From the NCBI GenBank assembly GCA_044220545.1, contig JBGAQX010000021.1:84495-148494 (forward strand): DNA of 64,000 bases, in the 5' to 3' direction. Of the stretch, positions 53,803 through 62,786 are shown in pieces. The translations under genes were made by a program, and so were the position numbers. The notes under the pieces are model-generated. The model did not search any database. It saw nothing but the letters and a program-made list of their open reading frames with translations, and had not been told where the DNA came from. This stretch comes from Fen-999 sp044220545. Its GTDB lineage: Bacteria > Pseudomonadota > Gammaproteobacteria > Burkholderiales > Rhodocyclaceae. Numbering within the stretch: the stretch's first letter is position 1; each line of letters opens with the position of its first letter.

Positions 53803-54168
53803 GGACTGGTCGTTCCGCGGTCGGAGGCTTGAGGGTGGGCTGTTCGGCTGATTATCCTACGCAAGGGACATGCCACCGCCGTCAGCCCGGTGAAAGCCAG
53901 GAAATGATGCAGAAACAGGCGGATGGTCATGATCGTCCGGCAAGATCGGCGTCCTCGACGGCAATCTTTGCCGTGACCGTAAGGACAAGGCTGTCGTAAG
54001 CCTCGCCCTGACTCCCCGTGCCGTGACTAAGCAATACCGGATCCGTACTTAGCAAGAACGGCTGATCGCCCCGAAAACAATTGGCAATCGACCGGCCACG
54101 GGCATTGAACTGTTCGATAATCACGCCCTCCTCCACCTTTCCCCGGCTTGCCCCATGGTCAATCGCCG
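53803..54168. other. Divergent intergenic region with a possible small gene
   Basis: These 366 bp separate the HD-GYP-like gene (minus) from the GGDEF gene (plus). I see no clear sigma-70 promoter, repeat or RNA gene. The only coding candidate is a minus-strand frame listed separately. Promoters for both flanking genes should lie here. Confidence 0.5.
53927..54124 (-). CDS. Possible small hypothetical protein
   Basis: A 65-residue frame starts at GTG 54124 with AGGTGGAGG six bases upstream. It would read VIIEQFNARGRSIANCFRG at the start and continue with a polar, balanced composition containing an acidic C-terminus. Third-position GC bias is weaker than in neighbours and no family was recognised. 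The good ribosome binding site is the main support; it may still be a chance frame in a promoter region. Confidence 0.35.
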   Translation of the reverse strand: MIIEQFNARGRSIANCFRGDQPFLLSTDPVLLSHGTGSQGEAYDSLVLTVTAKIAVEDADLAGRS

Positions 54169-55341
54169 ATGAGCAGCTTGCATCCCCTGACTCTCGGGTT
54201 CCCCGCCCCGGAAACCGAACAGGCGTTTGCCCGCCATTCCTATTCCCGCGTTCTCGAGCAGGGCAGGATGGCGCTGGTGCTGGCGGCGCTGGTCTATTTC
54301 GCGTTTGGTTTGCTCGACCATCGCTTCCTGAACGCGGACCAGTTGGCCACGATACGGCCTGTCCGCCTGCTGGCCGTATGGATTCCGGCGCTGGTCCTTC
54401 TGTTTACGTTTCGTCCGCTGTTCAAGCGCTTCCATCAGCCGCTGCTCGCCCTGGTCGGCCTGAGCGAGGGTGTCGGGCTGATTGCCAGGCTCTGGTACCT
54501 GCCGGTCGAAACCAGTGCCTACTATTTCCCCGAACTGATCCTGGTCGCCGCCCTCCTCTACAACCTGCTCGGCATTCGCTTCATTCACGCCCTGGCCCTC
54601 AATGTCCTGCTGCTGGTGCTCTACAACCTGGTCTGCGGCTACTGGCACGGCTACCCGACGGCCATGTTGCTCAACCAGAATTTCTTCTTTGTGGCCGCCA
54701 ATCTGATTGGCGGCACCGCCGCCTATCTCGGCGAGCAGCGCAGCCGCGAACTGTTCGTCCGTCAGAAGGAACTCGAGGCCGAGCGCCGCCTGCATCTCAA
54801 GCGCTCGCTGCACGACCGCCTGACCGGCTTGCCGAATCGCGAACTGCTCACCGACCGCATCAACCGGACCCTGGCCAAGGCCAAGCGCGACGGCTCGCTC
54901 CATGCCGGCATGTTCATCGACCTGGACGGCTTCAAGGCGATCAACGACGCGTTGGGACACGATCGCGGCGACATCGCCCTGCGCCGGATCGCCCGGCGCC
55001 TGCTGCGCGCGGTGCGCGAGGCCGACACCGTGGCGCGCATTGGCGGCGACGAATTCTTCGTGCTGGTGCAGGGCATCGGCAGCCCGGAAAACGCCGGGCA
55101 ACTGGCGAACAAGCTGCTTTCGTACATCGAGACGCCCATTTCCGGTTTGCCGGCCAACACAAAACTGAGCGCCAGCATCGGTGTTTGTCTGTTTCCCGGT
55201 AGCGGCGAAGACGATGACGACGCCGACAAGATCATCCGCCTCGCCGACCACGCCATGTATCGCGCCAAAGGCGCGGGCAAGGGCCGCTTCGCCTTCGCCA
55301 ACCAAACCGGGCTGCCACCCGAGGCGCGGCGCGCAAGTTAG
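54169..55341 (+). CDS. Membrane GGDEF diguanylate cyclase
   Basis: This 390-residue protein starts at ATG 54169; an in-frame TTG at 54148 is less likely. The first 195 residues hold about six hydrophobic helices (RMALVLAALVYFAFGLLD, LLAVWIPALVLLFTF, ILVAALLYNLLGIRFIH, ALNVLLLVLYNLVCGYW), forming a MASE-type membrane sensor. A short helix (RQKELEAERRLHLKRSLHDRLTGLPNRELL) leads into the GGDEF domain with active site GGDEF at 292-296. An allosteric I-site RxxD (READ, 283-286) sits five residues before it. The enzyme should make c-di-GMP with product inhibition. No EAL domain is attached. Confidence 0.93.
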   Translation: MSSLHPLTLGFPAPETEQAFARHSYSRVLEQGRMALVLAALVYFAFGLLDHRFLNADQLATIRPVRLLAVWIPALVLLFTFRPLFKRFHQPLLALVGLSEGVGLIARLWYLPVETSAYYFPELILVAALLYNLLGIRFIHALALNVLLLVLYNLVCGYWHGYPTAMLLNQNFFFVAANLIGGTAAYLGEQRSRELFVRQKELEAERRLHLKRSLHDRLTGLPNRELLTDRINRTLAKAKRDGSLHAGMFIDLDGFKAINDALGHDRGDIALRRIARRLLRAVREADTVARIGGDEFFVLVQGIGSPENAGQLANKLLSYIETPISGLPANTKLSASIGVCLFPGSGEDDDDADKIIRLADHAMYRAKGAGKGRFAFANQTGLPPEARRAS

Positions 55342-55489
55342 TCCCGCCGCTCTTGGCCAATTTGTCGATGCGATCGCTCTGCGATACGTGATATCGTCAA
55401 TCGCGGTTCCCGAAACAGCGGTTACCTTCGGGCACGACGCCCTGGGCGTGACCAGCGAGTGTCCGCTCGATGGCGCCACCGACGAGGCG

Positions 55490-55630
55490 GCCAAGGCACG
55501 ATTCGAGGATCGGGAGTTGCTCAAGCAGCTTCGGGAGGCCGAACAACTGCCTGACGACGACAAGAACGTGGTCAAGAAGCTGCTCGATGCCATTCTGACA
55601 AAGAAGCACTTGCAGGCGCTGGTGCGCTGA
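55490..55630 (+). pseudogene. Remnant of an XRE-type regulator C-terminus
   Basis: A frame through 55490-55630 reads KARFEDRELLKQLREAEQLPDDDKNVVKKLLDAILTKKHLQALVR, which is the conserved C-terminal helix pair of a family of XRE/HTH_3 regulators. The helix-turn-helix portion that should precede it is absent; upstream the frame runs into the end of the GGDEF gene region and shows no regulator sequence. It is best read as a decayed gene end. The toxin-antitoxin pair starts 20 bp later. Confidence 0.55.
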
Positions 55631-55650
55631 CAGCAACGGAGGTGTAAACA

Positions 55651-55920
55651 ATGAATGCGACTGTGGAACAAGCTCTGATCTCCAAGCTGAGGACGCTTTC
55701 GCCGCAGCAGGTGGCGGAGGTGGAGGACTTTGTGGAATTCCTCGCCGGCAAGGCGCGGAAGCGCGCGGCATGGGATCGGCTGCTGGCCATTGCGCCGGCG
55801 CTGGAGGCGGCCGGCGTGGCGCCGATGACGGAAGAGGAGATCGCGGCCGAGGTGAAGGCGGCGCGGGCGGAACGTCGGGCACGGGAGCAGACGAAGGGTT
55901 CGGGTGCGGATCGTTCTTGA
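55651..55920 (+). CDS. DUF2281-like antitoxin of a PIN toxin pair
   Basis: This is an 89-residue protein. It begins MNATVEQALISKLRTLSPQQVAEVEDFVEFL, the signature of DUF2281-type antitoxins that pair with PIN-domain toxins. The rest is helical and basic. RBS ACGGAGGTG precedes the ATG. The toxin gene starts inside its last 17 bases, which is typical for a coupled antitoxin-toxin operon. It presumably binds the toxin and the promoter. Confidence 0.75.
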   Translation: MNATVEQALISKLRTLSPQQVAEVEDFVEFLAGKARKRAAWDRLLAIAPALEAAGVAPMTEEEIAAEVKAARAERRAREQTKGSGADRS

Positions 55921-56323
55921 TACCAACGTGGTGTTGTCGGCACTGTTGTGGCGCGGCACGCCCTATCAGTTGCTCGATGCGATCCGGCAACGCGGCGAGG
56001 TCAGGCTATTCACCAGCCCGGCGCTGCTCGATGAACTGGCCAACGTGCTGACGCGGCCTTCGGCGACCAGGCGGCTGGCCATCATCGGCAAGACGGCGCG
56101 CGAGGTGCTGGCCGATTACGTCGAGGCGGTGGAGGTCATCGAGCCGGAGCATGTCCCCCGCGTGGTGCCCAACGATGCCGACGACGATCAGGTGATCGCC
56201 ACCGCCATCGCGGCCGGCGCCGACTGGATCGTGTCGGGCGATGCCGATCTGCTCTCGATGGAAAGCCATCAAGGCATCCCGATCATCACCGCCGCACAGG
56301 CGGTGCAGCAGATCGCCGGATAG
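55904..56323 (+). CDS. PIN-domain toxin (VapC-like, COG1569 type)
   Basis: This is a 139-residue protein. It starts at GTG 55904, overlapping the antitoxin by 17 bp. PIN-domain acidic residues are present: Asp6 in VLDTNVV, Glu44 in LLDELANVL, an Asp cluster 91-95 (NDADDDQV) and Asp113 in VSGDADLL. Such proteins are metal-dependent ribonucleases that cut RNA when free of antitoxin. It is followed by a rho-independent terminator that ends this operon. Confidence 0.85.
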   Translation: MRIVLDTNVVLSALLWRGTPYQLLDAIRQRGEVRLFTSPALLDELANVLTRPSATRRLAIIGKTAREVLADYVEAVEVIEPEHVPRVVPNDADDDQVIATAIAAGADWIVSGDADLLSMESHQGIPIITAAQAVQQIAG

Positions 56324-56326
56324 ACA

Positions 56327-56354
56327 AAGGGCCGCGATCTGCGGCCCTTCTTCT
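56327..56354 (+). terminator. Rho-independent terminator of the PIN operon
   Basis: AAGGGCCGC and GCGGCCCTT pair perfectly over 9 bp around the loop GATCT, followed by a T-rich tail CTTCTTCTT. It starts 4 bp after the PIN toxin stop. Confidence 0.85.
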
Positions 56355-56465
56355 TAGCAGCCATCCACCCGCAAAGGCTGATGGGATGCTGCTTTACAGG
56401 TTATTCATGGTCTGTCCCTGAATATCCTACTGGGGTCATAGTCCCTGAAGAAGTTGTAGATGCAC

Positions 56466-56807
56466 TCAGCCACATCCATGAACCACACGACGCAAATCGC
56501 TTAGCGTACCCGGTGATCGTCTCAACGTTACCCGTCCGCCAACTGCATAACCAACTCGACCATCTGGGAGACGCACTATCGGTGAGACATCGTCCTTCTC
56601 GACAGCACAATCTATGACAGGGACTTGGTCGCCCCCCTGAAGCGATGCGATCACCGGGTTGGGAACTGTTCCCTTTGGAGACTGATAGATGGACACCAGC
56701 TCGTCAGCCGTGAGAAGGATTACATCCCCGCTCAGCACGTAGCTAAGCAGTCCCGCAGCGGTCATGACCAACACGATCGCGCCCAACGCTTGCACCCTCA
56801 AAGTCAT
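56466..56807 (-). CDS. Small membrane-anchored protein, possible Rhs immunity partner
   Basis: This is a 113-residue protein. One N-terminal transmembrane segment (ALGAIVLVMTAAGLLSYVLSG) is followed by a soluble part facing out (ELVSIYQSPKGTVPNPVIASLQGGDQVPVIDCAVEKDDVSPIVRLPDGRVGYAVGG). The soluble part resembles a bacterial SH3-like fold. It begins 2 bp after the Rhs stop in the same direction, the usual place for an immunity gene. The periplasmic or membrane location would fit protection against an injected toxin. No family match is certain. Confidence 0.55.
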   Translation of the reverse strand: MTLRVQALGAIVLVMTAAGLLSYVLSGDVILLTADELVSIYQSPKGTVPNPVIASLQGGDQVPVIDCAVEKDDVSPIVRLPDGRVGYAVGGRVTLRRSPGTLSDLRRVVHGCG

Positions 56808-56809
56808 AG

Positions 56810-58259
56810 CTATGGGACCGTTGGAAGTGGTTGCAACGGTCGCGGTCCAGGATAGAAGTTCCCCGGTTCGACAAACGGCGATCTGCCTAGATCGTGCAGG
56901 AAGTCGCGCGGTAGCAAACTTGATGTCGCGGTGCCGACCCCCAGTTTATTGAGGCATTCTTGCCATGGTGTTCCGCAGTTGTTGCTCCACGCGCTGTATT
57001 CGGGATTCGATGAGCGAAGGCATCGCCGAAGTTCGGCTTCCTGCCGCGGGGTCAGCGGAATTCGAATTCCAGTTCCATCGCGAAACTGCTGCTGACGGTG
57101 AATGTAGTCATCAGCACGGGGGTAGGTTTCATCCCAACCACGTTGACCAAACGAGATATTCTCCCCGTTAATGTTTCCCGAGACATGGCCGAAACTACTT
57201 TCGAGCTGGCCCCAATTGCCCGGGACAATGCCACCCGACCACGGAAGGGCTCCCCAAAAAATGACCTCCGTAAGTAGGCCTACCGAATCGACATGCGTCA
57301 GCGGGTTGCCTCCGACATAGCTGTACGTATTAGCGCCCCCCGCCAACGCAATCGGATCGCTCTGCACATACCGCCCCGTTCCCGGATCGTAATCCCTGAA
57401 GTAATTCTGGTTGAGCCCCGTTTCCGCATCATAGACCTGCCCCGGAAACCGCAGGTTATAGACGAAGCTCCCCTGCCCCTGCGGATTCTGCTCCGGCAGC
57501 GTATTGCCGAAGGGCTCCGCCTCCCACTGCCACATGACTTTGTTGTCCGCCGGCCGGGTAATCCGTCGTGGCGTCCCCAGATGATCCGCATGCACATAGT
57601 AGGGCGTGGCCGGCCCGCTGGTCGTCCCGGTTGGATAGCGCAGCGTCGCCACCGGTTCGTCGCCCAGCCAGACCGTCTCCTGGATGAGCTTCCCCGTCCC
57701 GTCGTACTCCCCGGTGAGATGCCCCGCCTCATCGTAGGCATACAGCGTCGTCCCGGCCGGGCCGGTCTTCCTCACCCGCTGGCCCAGGCCGTTGTAGGCG
57801 TACTGCCACGACTGGCCATTGATCGTCGCCGTCGTCCGCCGGCCGGCATTGTCGTAACCGTAGGAGGCCGTCGCCCCATCCGTCGTCAGATTGCCGGCGG
57901 CGTCATAGCCGAAGCTTTTGACCCGCGCCCCGGAGAGACCGGTCAGCCGATTGCTGGTCGTTTGCGTGGTGTAGGTGGTGCTTGCTCCATTCACGGTCTG
58001 GTTGGTCCAGTTGCCGGTGAGGTCGTAGCCGAAGCCCAGGGTACCGGTGACCGGACTGCCCAGTTGGGTGCCGGTGAGCCGATCCAGGCCGTCGTAGCTG
58101 TGGAACTGGCCGAGCGTCGGGTCGGTGGCGGCGATCACCGAACGGATCCGCCCGGCCCCGTCATAGCCCAGCGCCCGGCTGTCGGCGGTGCCGGTCTTCG
58201 GGTCCCGGCCCAATGAGAGGCTGCGCGGCCGGCCGGCGAGGTCGAAGCTCCCATCAGGC
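56810..58259 (-). pseudogene. 5'-truncated Rhs protein tip with toxin-like C-terminus
   Basis: This is a frame without a credible start. It contains repeats such as YDGAGRIRSVI, FGYDAAGNLTTDG, YGYDNAGRRTTATI and YAYDEAGHLTGEYDG, then the Rhs core end with YYVHADHLGTPRRITR and FRDYDPGTGRYVQSDPIALAGGANTYSYVGGNPLTHVDSVG. The unique tail of about 130 residues follows. It contains GHVSG (His codon 57185-57187) and SNNCGTPWQECL (Cys codon 56975-56977), a His-then-Cys order as in permuted papain-like enzymes. The 5' end is cut off by the preceding gene, whose stop at 58260 abuts the first Rhs codons. It may be an orphan tip that can recombine into a full Rhs gene. Confidence 0.7.
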
Positions 58260-59174
58260 TCAAGGCGCGATCCGCAACTGTTCGGGGTCGAGCAGCAGAT
58301 AGCGTGCGCAGCGTCCCTCCTCCCGGCTGCCGTCGTCGCTGACAACGACGATCTTCTGGCGGCCATCGATGACGGCCGGGCTAACGCCCTCGGCGTGCTC
58401 GAAGCCCGGTAGACCGGCCACGGTGACACGTCGGGTGGGAGCGCCTCGATCACCACTCCAGAACCAGAGCTGAAACTGGACCGGCTGGCGCGCCACCGGA
58501 CCGCCGACGACCAGATAGCCGCCGAGCGCCGCAACGTGGCACATGCCGCGAATCCCGTTGCCATCGAGGTCCAGCGTCTCCAGGGTCGTCGCGATGCGCG
58601 GCGGCTCGTCTGTTTCGAACATGGCGGTCGGGTTCTCGACGCTGGCGACGATGGCCCGATTGTCGAGCAGGGGGCTGCGCAAGCCGATCAGCAGACGTTG
58701 CCGATCGACGCTGAATTCCAGCGCTTCGATATTGAAGCCGCCATCGGCCTTGACGTCGACAATCTCGGCGGCCGCGGCCAGCACCGGATGCGCCGCCACG
58801 AGTGCGGGCTTCAGCCCGGTGACCACCCGACGGTCGACCACTCGGTCTCCCTCGAGGCGAAAGCGGACCAGCTTGTGCCGTGACTTCTTCTCCTCGCCGT
58901 CGCCATTGCGGGAATGCGAGGTGATGGCGCAGATAAGTCCCGCCGGATCGAGGGCAAGCGCTTCAAGATCGTCCAGTTTCCAGAAGACCGGATCGTCGTC
59001 CGGCGAATCCGGGCCTACCGGGCTACTTCTGACGGTGCCATCGGTACCGAGAGAGAACACACTGAATGGATGCTGCTTCTCGTCCTCGACGACCAGAAAG
59101 CGCCCATCGGGCAGTTGCTGGACCGCCGACGGTTCATAGATGCCGGTCAGTGGCTGGAATATCGGAGGGTTCAT
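58260..59174 (-). CDS. DUF3616-like beta-propeller protein
   Basis: This 304-residue protein is beta-rich. Repeated strand-turn units (GIYEPSAVQQLPDGRFLVVEDEKQHPFSVFSL, FNIEALEFSVDRQRLLIGLRSPL, LDLDGNGIRGMCHVAALGGYLVVGGPV, EHAEGVSPAVIDGRQKIVVVSDDGS) are the style of a WD/propeller fold like DUF3616. No signal peptide or catalytic motif is seen. It stands between the Rhs tip and the TPR-SLOG gene. Whether it interacts with either is unknown. Confidence 0.7.
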   Translation of the reverse strand: MNPPIFQPLTGIYEPSAVQQLPDGRFLVVEDEKQHPFSVFSLGTDGTVRSSPVGPDSPDDDPVFWKLDDLEALALDPAGLICAITSHSRNGDGEEKKSRHKLVRFRLEGDRVVDRRVVTGLKPALVAAHPVLAAAAEIVDVKADGGFNIEALEFSVDRQRLLIGLRSPLLDNRAIVASVENPTAMFETDEPPRIATTLETLDLDGNGIRGMCHVAALGGYLVVGGPVARQPVQFQLWFWSGDRGAPTRRVTVAGLPGFEHAEGVSPAVIDGRQKIVVVSDDGSREEGRCARYLLLDPEQLRIAP

Positions 59175-59389
59175 GCGGCTTGTCTCTCAGTGGCCGGCAT
59201 CGAAAACTGCCGTGGAAATTGGCCGATTCTAATTTACGAAGGCCGCTTGCCGGCCGGATCGCGCCCGGATTTCGGCGTATGCTTTTCACCCGCGCCGCCG
59301 CCATGCCGGCGTGGTAACAGTGCCGGTATGCCATGCTCCGGCAAGACGCCGGCATCACCCACGCAAGTTCATCGCAACGGAGGAAGTCC

Positions 59390-60253
59390 ATGGCCTCATC
59401 GCCCCGTGCCGACGGTTCCTGGCGGGCGCGCCTGGATGTCGCGCGCGCGGCGGGCCACGTCGGCGACCTGCTGCTGCTGGCCGACGAGGCGCCGCAGCCG
59501 GAGTTGCGAGCCAATGCCTGGATCAAGGCGGCCGAGCTGCTGCGCGAGGCGGGACAATACGACTTCGCCCTCGAGCAGCTCGATCGCGCCCTGGCCATCG
59601 ACAGCCACAATGGCGCCGGGCTGCGCGAACAGGCGCTGTGCCGGCAAAGACCGCCGCTTGCCGAGGCAGCCGGAGGCCGATGGCAACCCCGGCAGGTATT
59701 GCTGTTCAGCGGCCACCTGGTCGACGCGCCGGATCGGCCAACCCCGCGTTTCCCGGCCGACAAGGTGGCGCGCGCGTCGGAAGCTATCGCCGCCACCCTT
59801 GCGCAACTTGGTGCCGGGCCGGCCGACCTCGCGCTGACCCAGGGGGCTTGCGGCGGGGATGTGCTATTTACCGAAGCTTGTCTTCGCCACGGAGCAAGGG
59901 TGTTATGGCTGCAACCCTTCGCGGAACCGGACTTTGTCGAGACATCTGTCCTTGGCGGCGGCGCGGATTGGCACCGCCGGTACCTGGAATCGAGAATGGC
60001 CCTGGCGGCGCCGCCGCGCGCCGCGCCGGACGCGCTGGGCCCGGCACCGCCTGGTCATGGCGACAGTTACCCCTACGAGCGCTGCAACCTCTGGCTGCTC
60101 TACTCCGCCCTCGCCTGGGGACCGGAGAAGCTGAGCCTCATCGCCCTCTGGAACGGCGCCGGCGGCGACGGCCCCGGCGGCACGGCGCACATGGTTGAGG
60201 AAGTGAGGCGCCGCGGCGGTGGCGTCCACTGGATCGATACCCGAAAACTCTGA
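59390..60253 (+). CDS. TPR + SLOG-like domain protein
   Basis: This 287-residue protein starts at ATG 59390 with RBS GGAGGAAG; a start at 59333 is weaker. Residues about 15-85 are TPR-like helices (NAWIKAAELLREAGQYDFALEQLDRALAIDSHNGAG). From about 100 onward a Rossmann-like domain appears: VLLFSGHLVDAPDRPTPRFP, then LALTQGACGGDVLFTEACLRHGARVLWLQPFAEP. That is the SLOG (TIR/LOG-like nucleotide-sensing) pattern with a GACGGD phosphate-binding turn. SLOG domains bind nucleotide ligands in defence and conflict systems. It precedes a patatin phospholipase by 59 bp, so the two may form a sensor-effector pair. Confidence 0.72.
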   Translation: MASSPRADGSWRARLDVARAAGHVGDLLLLADEAPQPELRANAWIKAAELLREAGQYDFALEQLDRALAIDSHNGAGLREQALCRQRPPLAEAAGGRWQPRQVLLFSGHLVDAPDRPTPRFPADKVARASEAIAATLAQLGAGPADLALTQGACGGDVLFTEACLRHGARVLWLQPFAEPDFVETSVLGGGADWHRRYLESRMALAAPPRAAPDALGPAPPGHGDSYPYERCNLWLLYSALAWGPEKLSLIALWNGAGGDGPGGTAHMVEEVRRRGGGVHWIDTRKL

Positions 60254-60312
60254 TTCTCGGCATCCGGTACATGGCGTTTGAAGCTATTCCCCCCTGACTG
60301 GAGGATTACTCC

Positions 60313-61482
60313 ATGAACGAACAGATCCTGAAACGAATGCGCGCTCCCGGCGCAAAGAAGATCCTGAGCTGCGATGGTGGCGGCATCCGGGGTTTGCTGA
60401 GCGTCGAAGTCCTGGCGCGCATCGAGGCGCAATTGCGCGCTCAGCGCGGCCAGCCGGACCTCGTTCTGGCCGACTACTTCGACTTCGTTTGCGGGACCAG
60501 CACCGGTGCCATCATCGCCGCCTGCGTTTCTGCCGGCATGTCGATGGACCGGATTCGCGAGTTCTACGTCGGCAGTGGCGAGCAGATGTTCGACCAGGCA
60601 TCGATCCTCAAGCGGCTCCGCTACAGCTACAACGACGAGCCGCTGGCCGCCAAGCTGCGCACCGAACTCAACCGGGCGCTCGGCGAGCCGGACGGCGCGC
60701 CGCCGGCGACGCTGGGCAACGCCAACCTGCGCACCCTGCTGATGATGGTGCTGCGCAACCACACGACCGATTCGCCGTGGCCGGTCGGCAACAATCCGCT
60801 GGCCCGGTACAACCAGTCCGACCGCCCGGACTGCAACCTCGATCTACCGCTCTGGCAGCTGGTGCGCGCCAGCACGGCCGCCCCGACCTTCTTCCCGCCG
60901 GAGGTGGTGACCTTCGCCGAAGGCACGCCCAACGAGTACCAATTCGTCTTCGTCGATGGGGGCGTGACCACCTACAACAATCCGGCCTTTCTCGCCTTCC
61001 AGATGGCCACCGCGGCGCCCTACCGGATCAACTGGCCCACGGGAGCCGACCGGCTGTTGATCGTGTCGGTGGGTACCGGCGGCGCGGCGATGGCCCGGCC
61101 GGATCTCCAGGCCGGCGACCTGTGGCTGCTCGATCACGCCAGGAACCTGCCGTCGGCGCTGATGAACGCCGCCGCCGCCGGCTGGGACATGGCCTGCCGC
61201 ATGCTCGGCGAGTGTCGCGTCGGCGGACGGATCGATCGAGAGTTCGGCGACATGGTGGCGCCGGCAGCCGGTCCGGCCAATTGGAGCGGCACCAAGCTGT
61301 TCAGCTACCTGCGCTACGACGCCGACCTGAGCCGGCCGGGCCTCGATGCGCTGGGCCTGCCGCACATCGATCCGGATCACGTGCAACAGATGGACTCGGT
61401 GCAGTACATGGCGGATATACGGAAAGTCGGTGAGGCCGCCGCGCGGCAGGTTCAGGCGGCGCATTTCGCTGGCTTCCCGTAG
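60313..61482 (+). CDS. Patatin-like phospholipase
   Basis: This 389-residue protein has the oxyanion loop CDGGGIRGLLS (20-30), nucleophile Ser63 in GTSTG, and catalytic Asp215 in FVDGGV. This Ser-Asp dyad hydrolyses phospholipid acyl chains. Patatins are common effectors in defence systems (CapV in CBASS, activated by cyclic nucleotides). No cyclase gene is seen beside it, but the SLOG-like neighbour could supply ligand sensing. RBS GGAGG lies before the ATG. No signal peptide, so it acts on the cell's own membrane or is exported by unknown means. Confidence 0.9.
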   Translation: MNEQILKRMRAPGAKKILSCDGGGIRGLLSVEVLARIEAQLRAQRGQPDLVLADYFDFVCGTSTGAIIAACVSAGMSMDRIREFYVGSGEQMFDQASILKRLRYSYNDEPLAAKLRTELNRALGEPDGAPPATLGNANLRTLLMMVLRNHTTDSPWPVGNNPLARYNQSDRPDCNLDLPLWQLVRASTAAPTFFPPEVVTFAEGTPNEYQFVFVDGGVTTYNNPAFLAFQMATAAPYRINWPTGADRLLIVSVGTGGAAMARPDLQAGDLWLLDHARNLPSALMNAAAAGWDMACRMLGECRVGGRIDREFGDMVAPAAGPANWSGTKLFSYLRYDADLSRPGLDALGLPHIDPDHVQQMDSVQYMADIRKVGEAAARQVQAAHFAGFP

Positions 61483-61643
61483 CGCCGAGCAGCGGGGAAT
61501 CGCCTGTTCGCCGGCGCTCGACGGCGTGTGCGCGGCAACTCGGCGCCGACTGCGCTATGCTTTGGCGTCCGGCCGCCCTGGCCTTGCATCAGCCGAGCCG
61601 GCCGCGATCCCGTCGCCGGCTTTCCGAACCCGAGGTACCGACC

Positions 61644-62723
61644 ATGACCGACCTGTTTTCTTCCGCCCGTTTTGGCGCCATCGATTTGGCCAACCGCGTG
61701 GTGATGTCCGCGCTCACCCGCAATCGCGCCGGTGACGGAAACGTTCCGACCGCGCTGGCCGCCGAATACTACCGGCAGCGGGCCACCGCCGGCCTGATCC
61801 TCACCGAGGCGTCGCCGGTCTGCCCGCAGGGTCATGGCTATCCGCGTACGCCGGGGATCCACACCGACGCCCAGATCGCCGGCTGGCAAGGAGTGACAGA
61901 CGCGGTGCACAAGGCCGGTGGCAAGATCGCCATCCAGTTGTGGCACGTCGGCCGGATCTCGCATCCCGACCTTCAGCCCGAAGGGGCTTTGCCGGTCGCG
62001 CCTTCCGCGCTTCGTCCGGCCGGCCAGGTCTTTACCGGCCGGGAAATGAAGGACTTCGTGACGCCACGCGCCCTGGATGCCAGCGAGATTCCCGGCCTGG
62101 TCGAGAACTACGTCCAGGCGGCTAGAAACGCCATGGACGCGGGATTCGACGGCATCGAAGTACATGCCGGCAACGGCTACCTGCTGGATCAGTTTCTACG
62201 TTCCTCGACCAACCGGAGAACCGACGCCTACGGCGGCGGCAAGGAGCAGCGCGCCCGCCTCCTGCTTGAAGTCCTCGACGCGGTCTGCGGTGCCATTGGC
62301 AACGATCGCGTTGGTCTCCGCCTGTCGCCGGTCACGACATTCAACGACATTCGCGACGAAAGCCCGCAAGAGACCTTCGACTACGTCGTCCAGCAGTTGA
62401 ACCCGCGTCGCCTGGCGTTTCTCGACATCCTGCAAGGCACGGGCGGCGCGCCGCGCGAGCAATGGGAGCCCTTCGACTACGACCGGCTGCGCGCGCTTTA
62501 TGACGGCAACCTGATCCTGAACAACGGCTACGACTTCGTCAGCGGGCAGGCGGCGGTTTCCGGCGGCAAGGGCGACGCCATCGCCTTCGGTCGCCTGATG
62601 CTTGCCAACCCCGATCTGGTGGCGCGATTCCGCCGCGGCGCGGCGTTGAACCAACCGGACTACCAACGACTGTATACCGGCGAGGAGCGCGGCTACACGG
62701 ACTATCCCAGTCTGACCGACTAG
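61644..62723 (+). CDS. Old Yellow Enzyme family alkene reductase (NemA-like)
   Basis: This 359-residue protein starts at ATG 61644; an upstream in-frame start at 61557 reads as an unlikely Arg/Pro-rich extension. The TIM-barrel FMN motifs are present: FGAIDLANRVVMSALTRNRA, GKIAIQLWHVGRISH, IEVHAGNGYLLDQFL, RRTDAYGGG and DAIAFGRLMLANPDLV. The enzyme reduces activated C=C bonds, for example N-ethylmaleimide or nitro esters, using NADPH. It follows the patatin gene by 161 bp and is probably independent. Confidence 0.9.
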   Translation: MTDLFSSARFGAIDLANRVVMSALTRNRAGDGNVPTALAAEYYRQRATAGLILTEASPVCPQGHGYPRTPGIHTDAQIAGWQGVTDAVHKAGGKIAIQLWHVGRISHPDLQPEGALPVAPSALRPAGQVFTGREMKDFVTPRALDASEIPGLVENYVQAARNAMDAGFDGIEVHAGNGYLLDQFLRSSTNRRTDAYGGGKEQRARLLLEVLDAVCGAIGNDRVGLRLSPVTTFNDIRDESPQETFDYVVQQLNPRRLAFLDILQGTGGAPREQWEPFDYDRLRALYDGNLILNNGYDFVSGQAAVSGGKGDAIAFGRLMLANPDLVARFRRGAALNQPDYQRLYTGEERGYTDYPSLTD

Positions 62724-62786
62724 CCGGGTGGTCGAGGCAATGGCGCCGGCCCGGCCCGCGCAGTTCCATGTCATGGGGAGAGTGAA

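Noticed and set aside
58265..58564. N-terminal extension of the Rhs frame with Ser/Arg-rich sequence
   Set aside because: This segment is an out-of-frame reading of the DUF3616-like gene and has no Rhs repeats.
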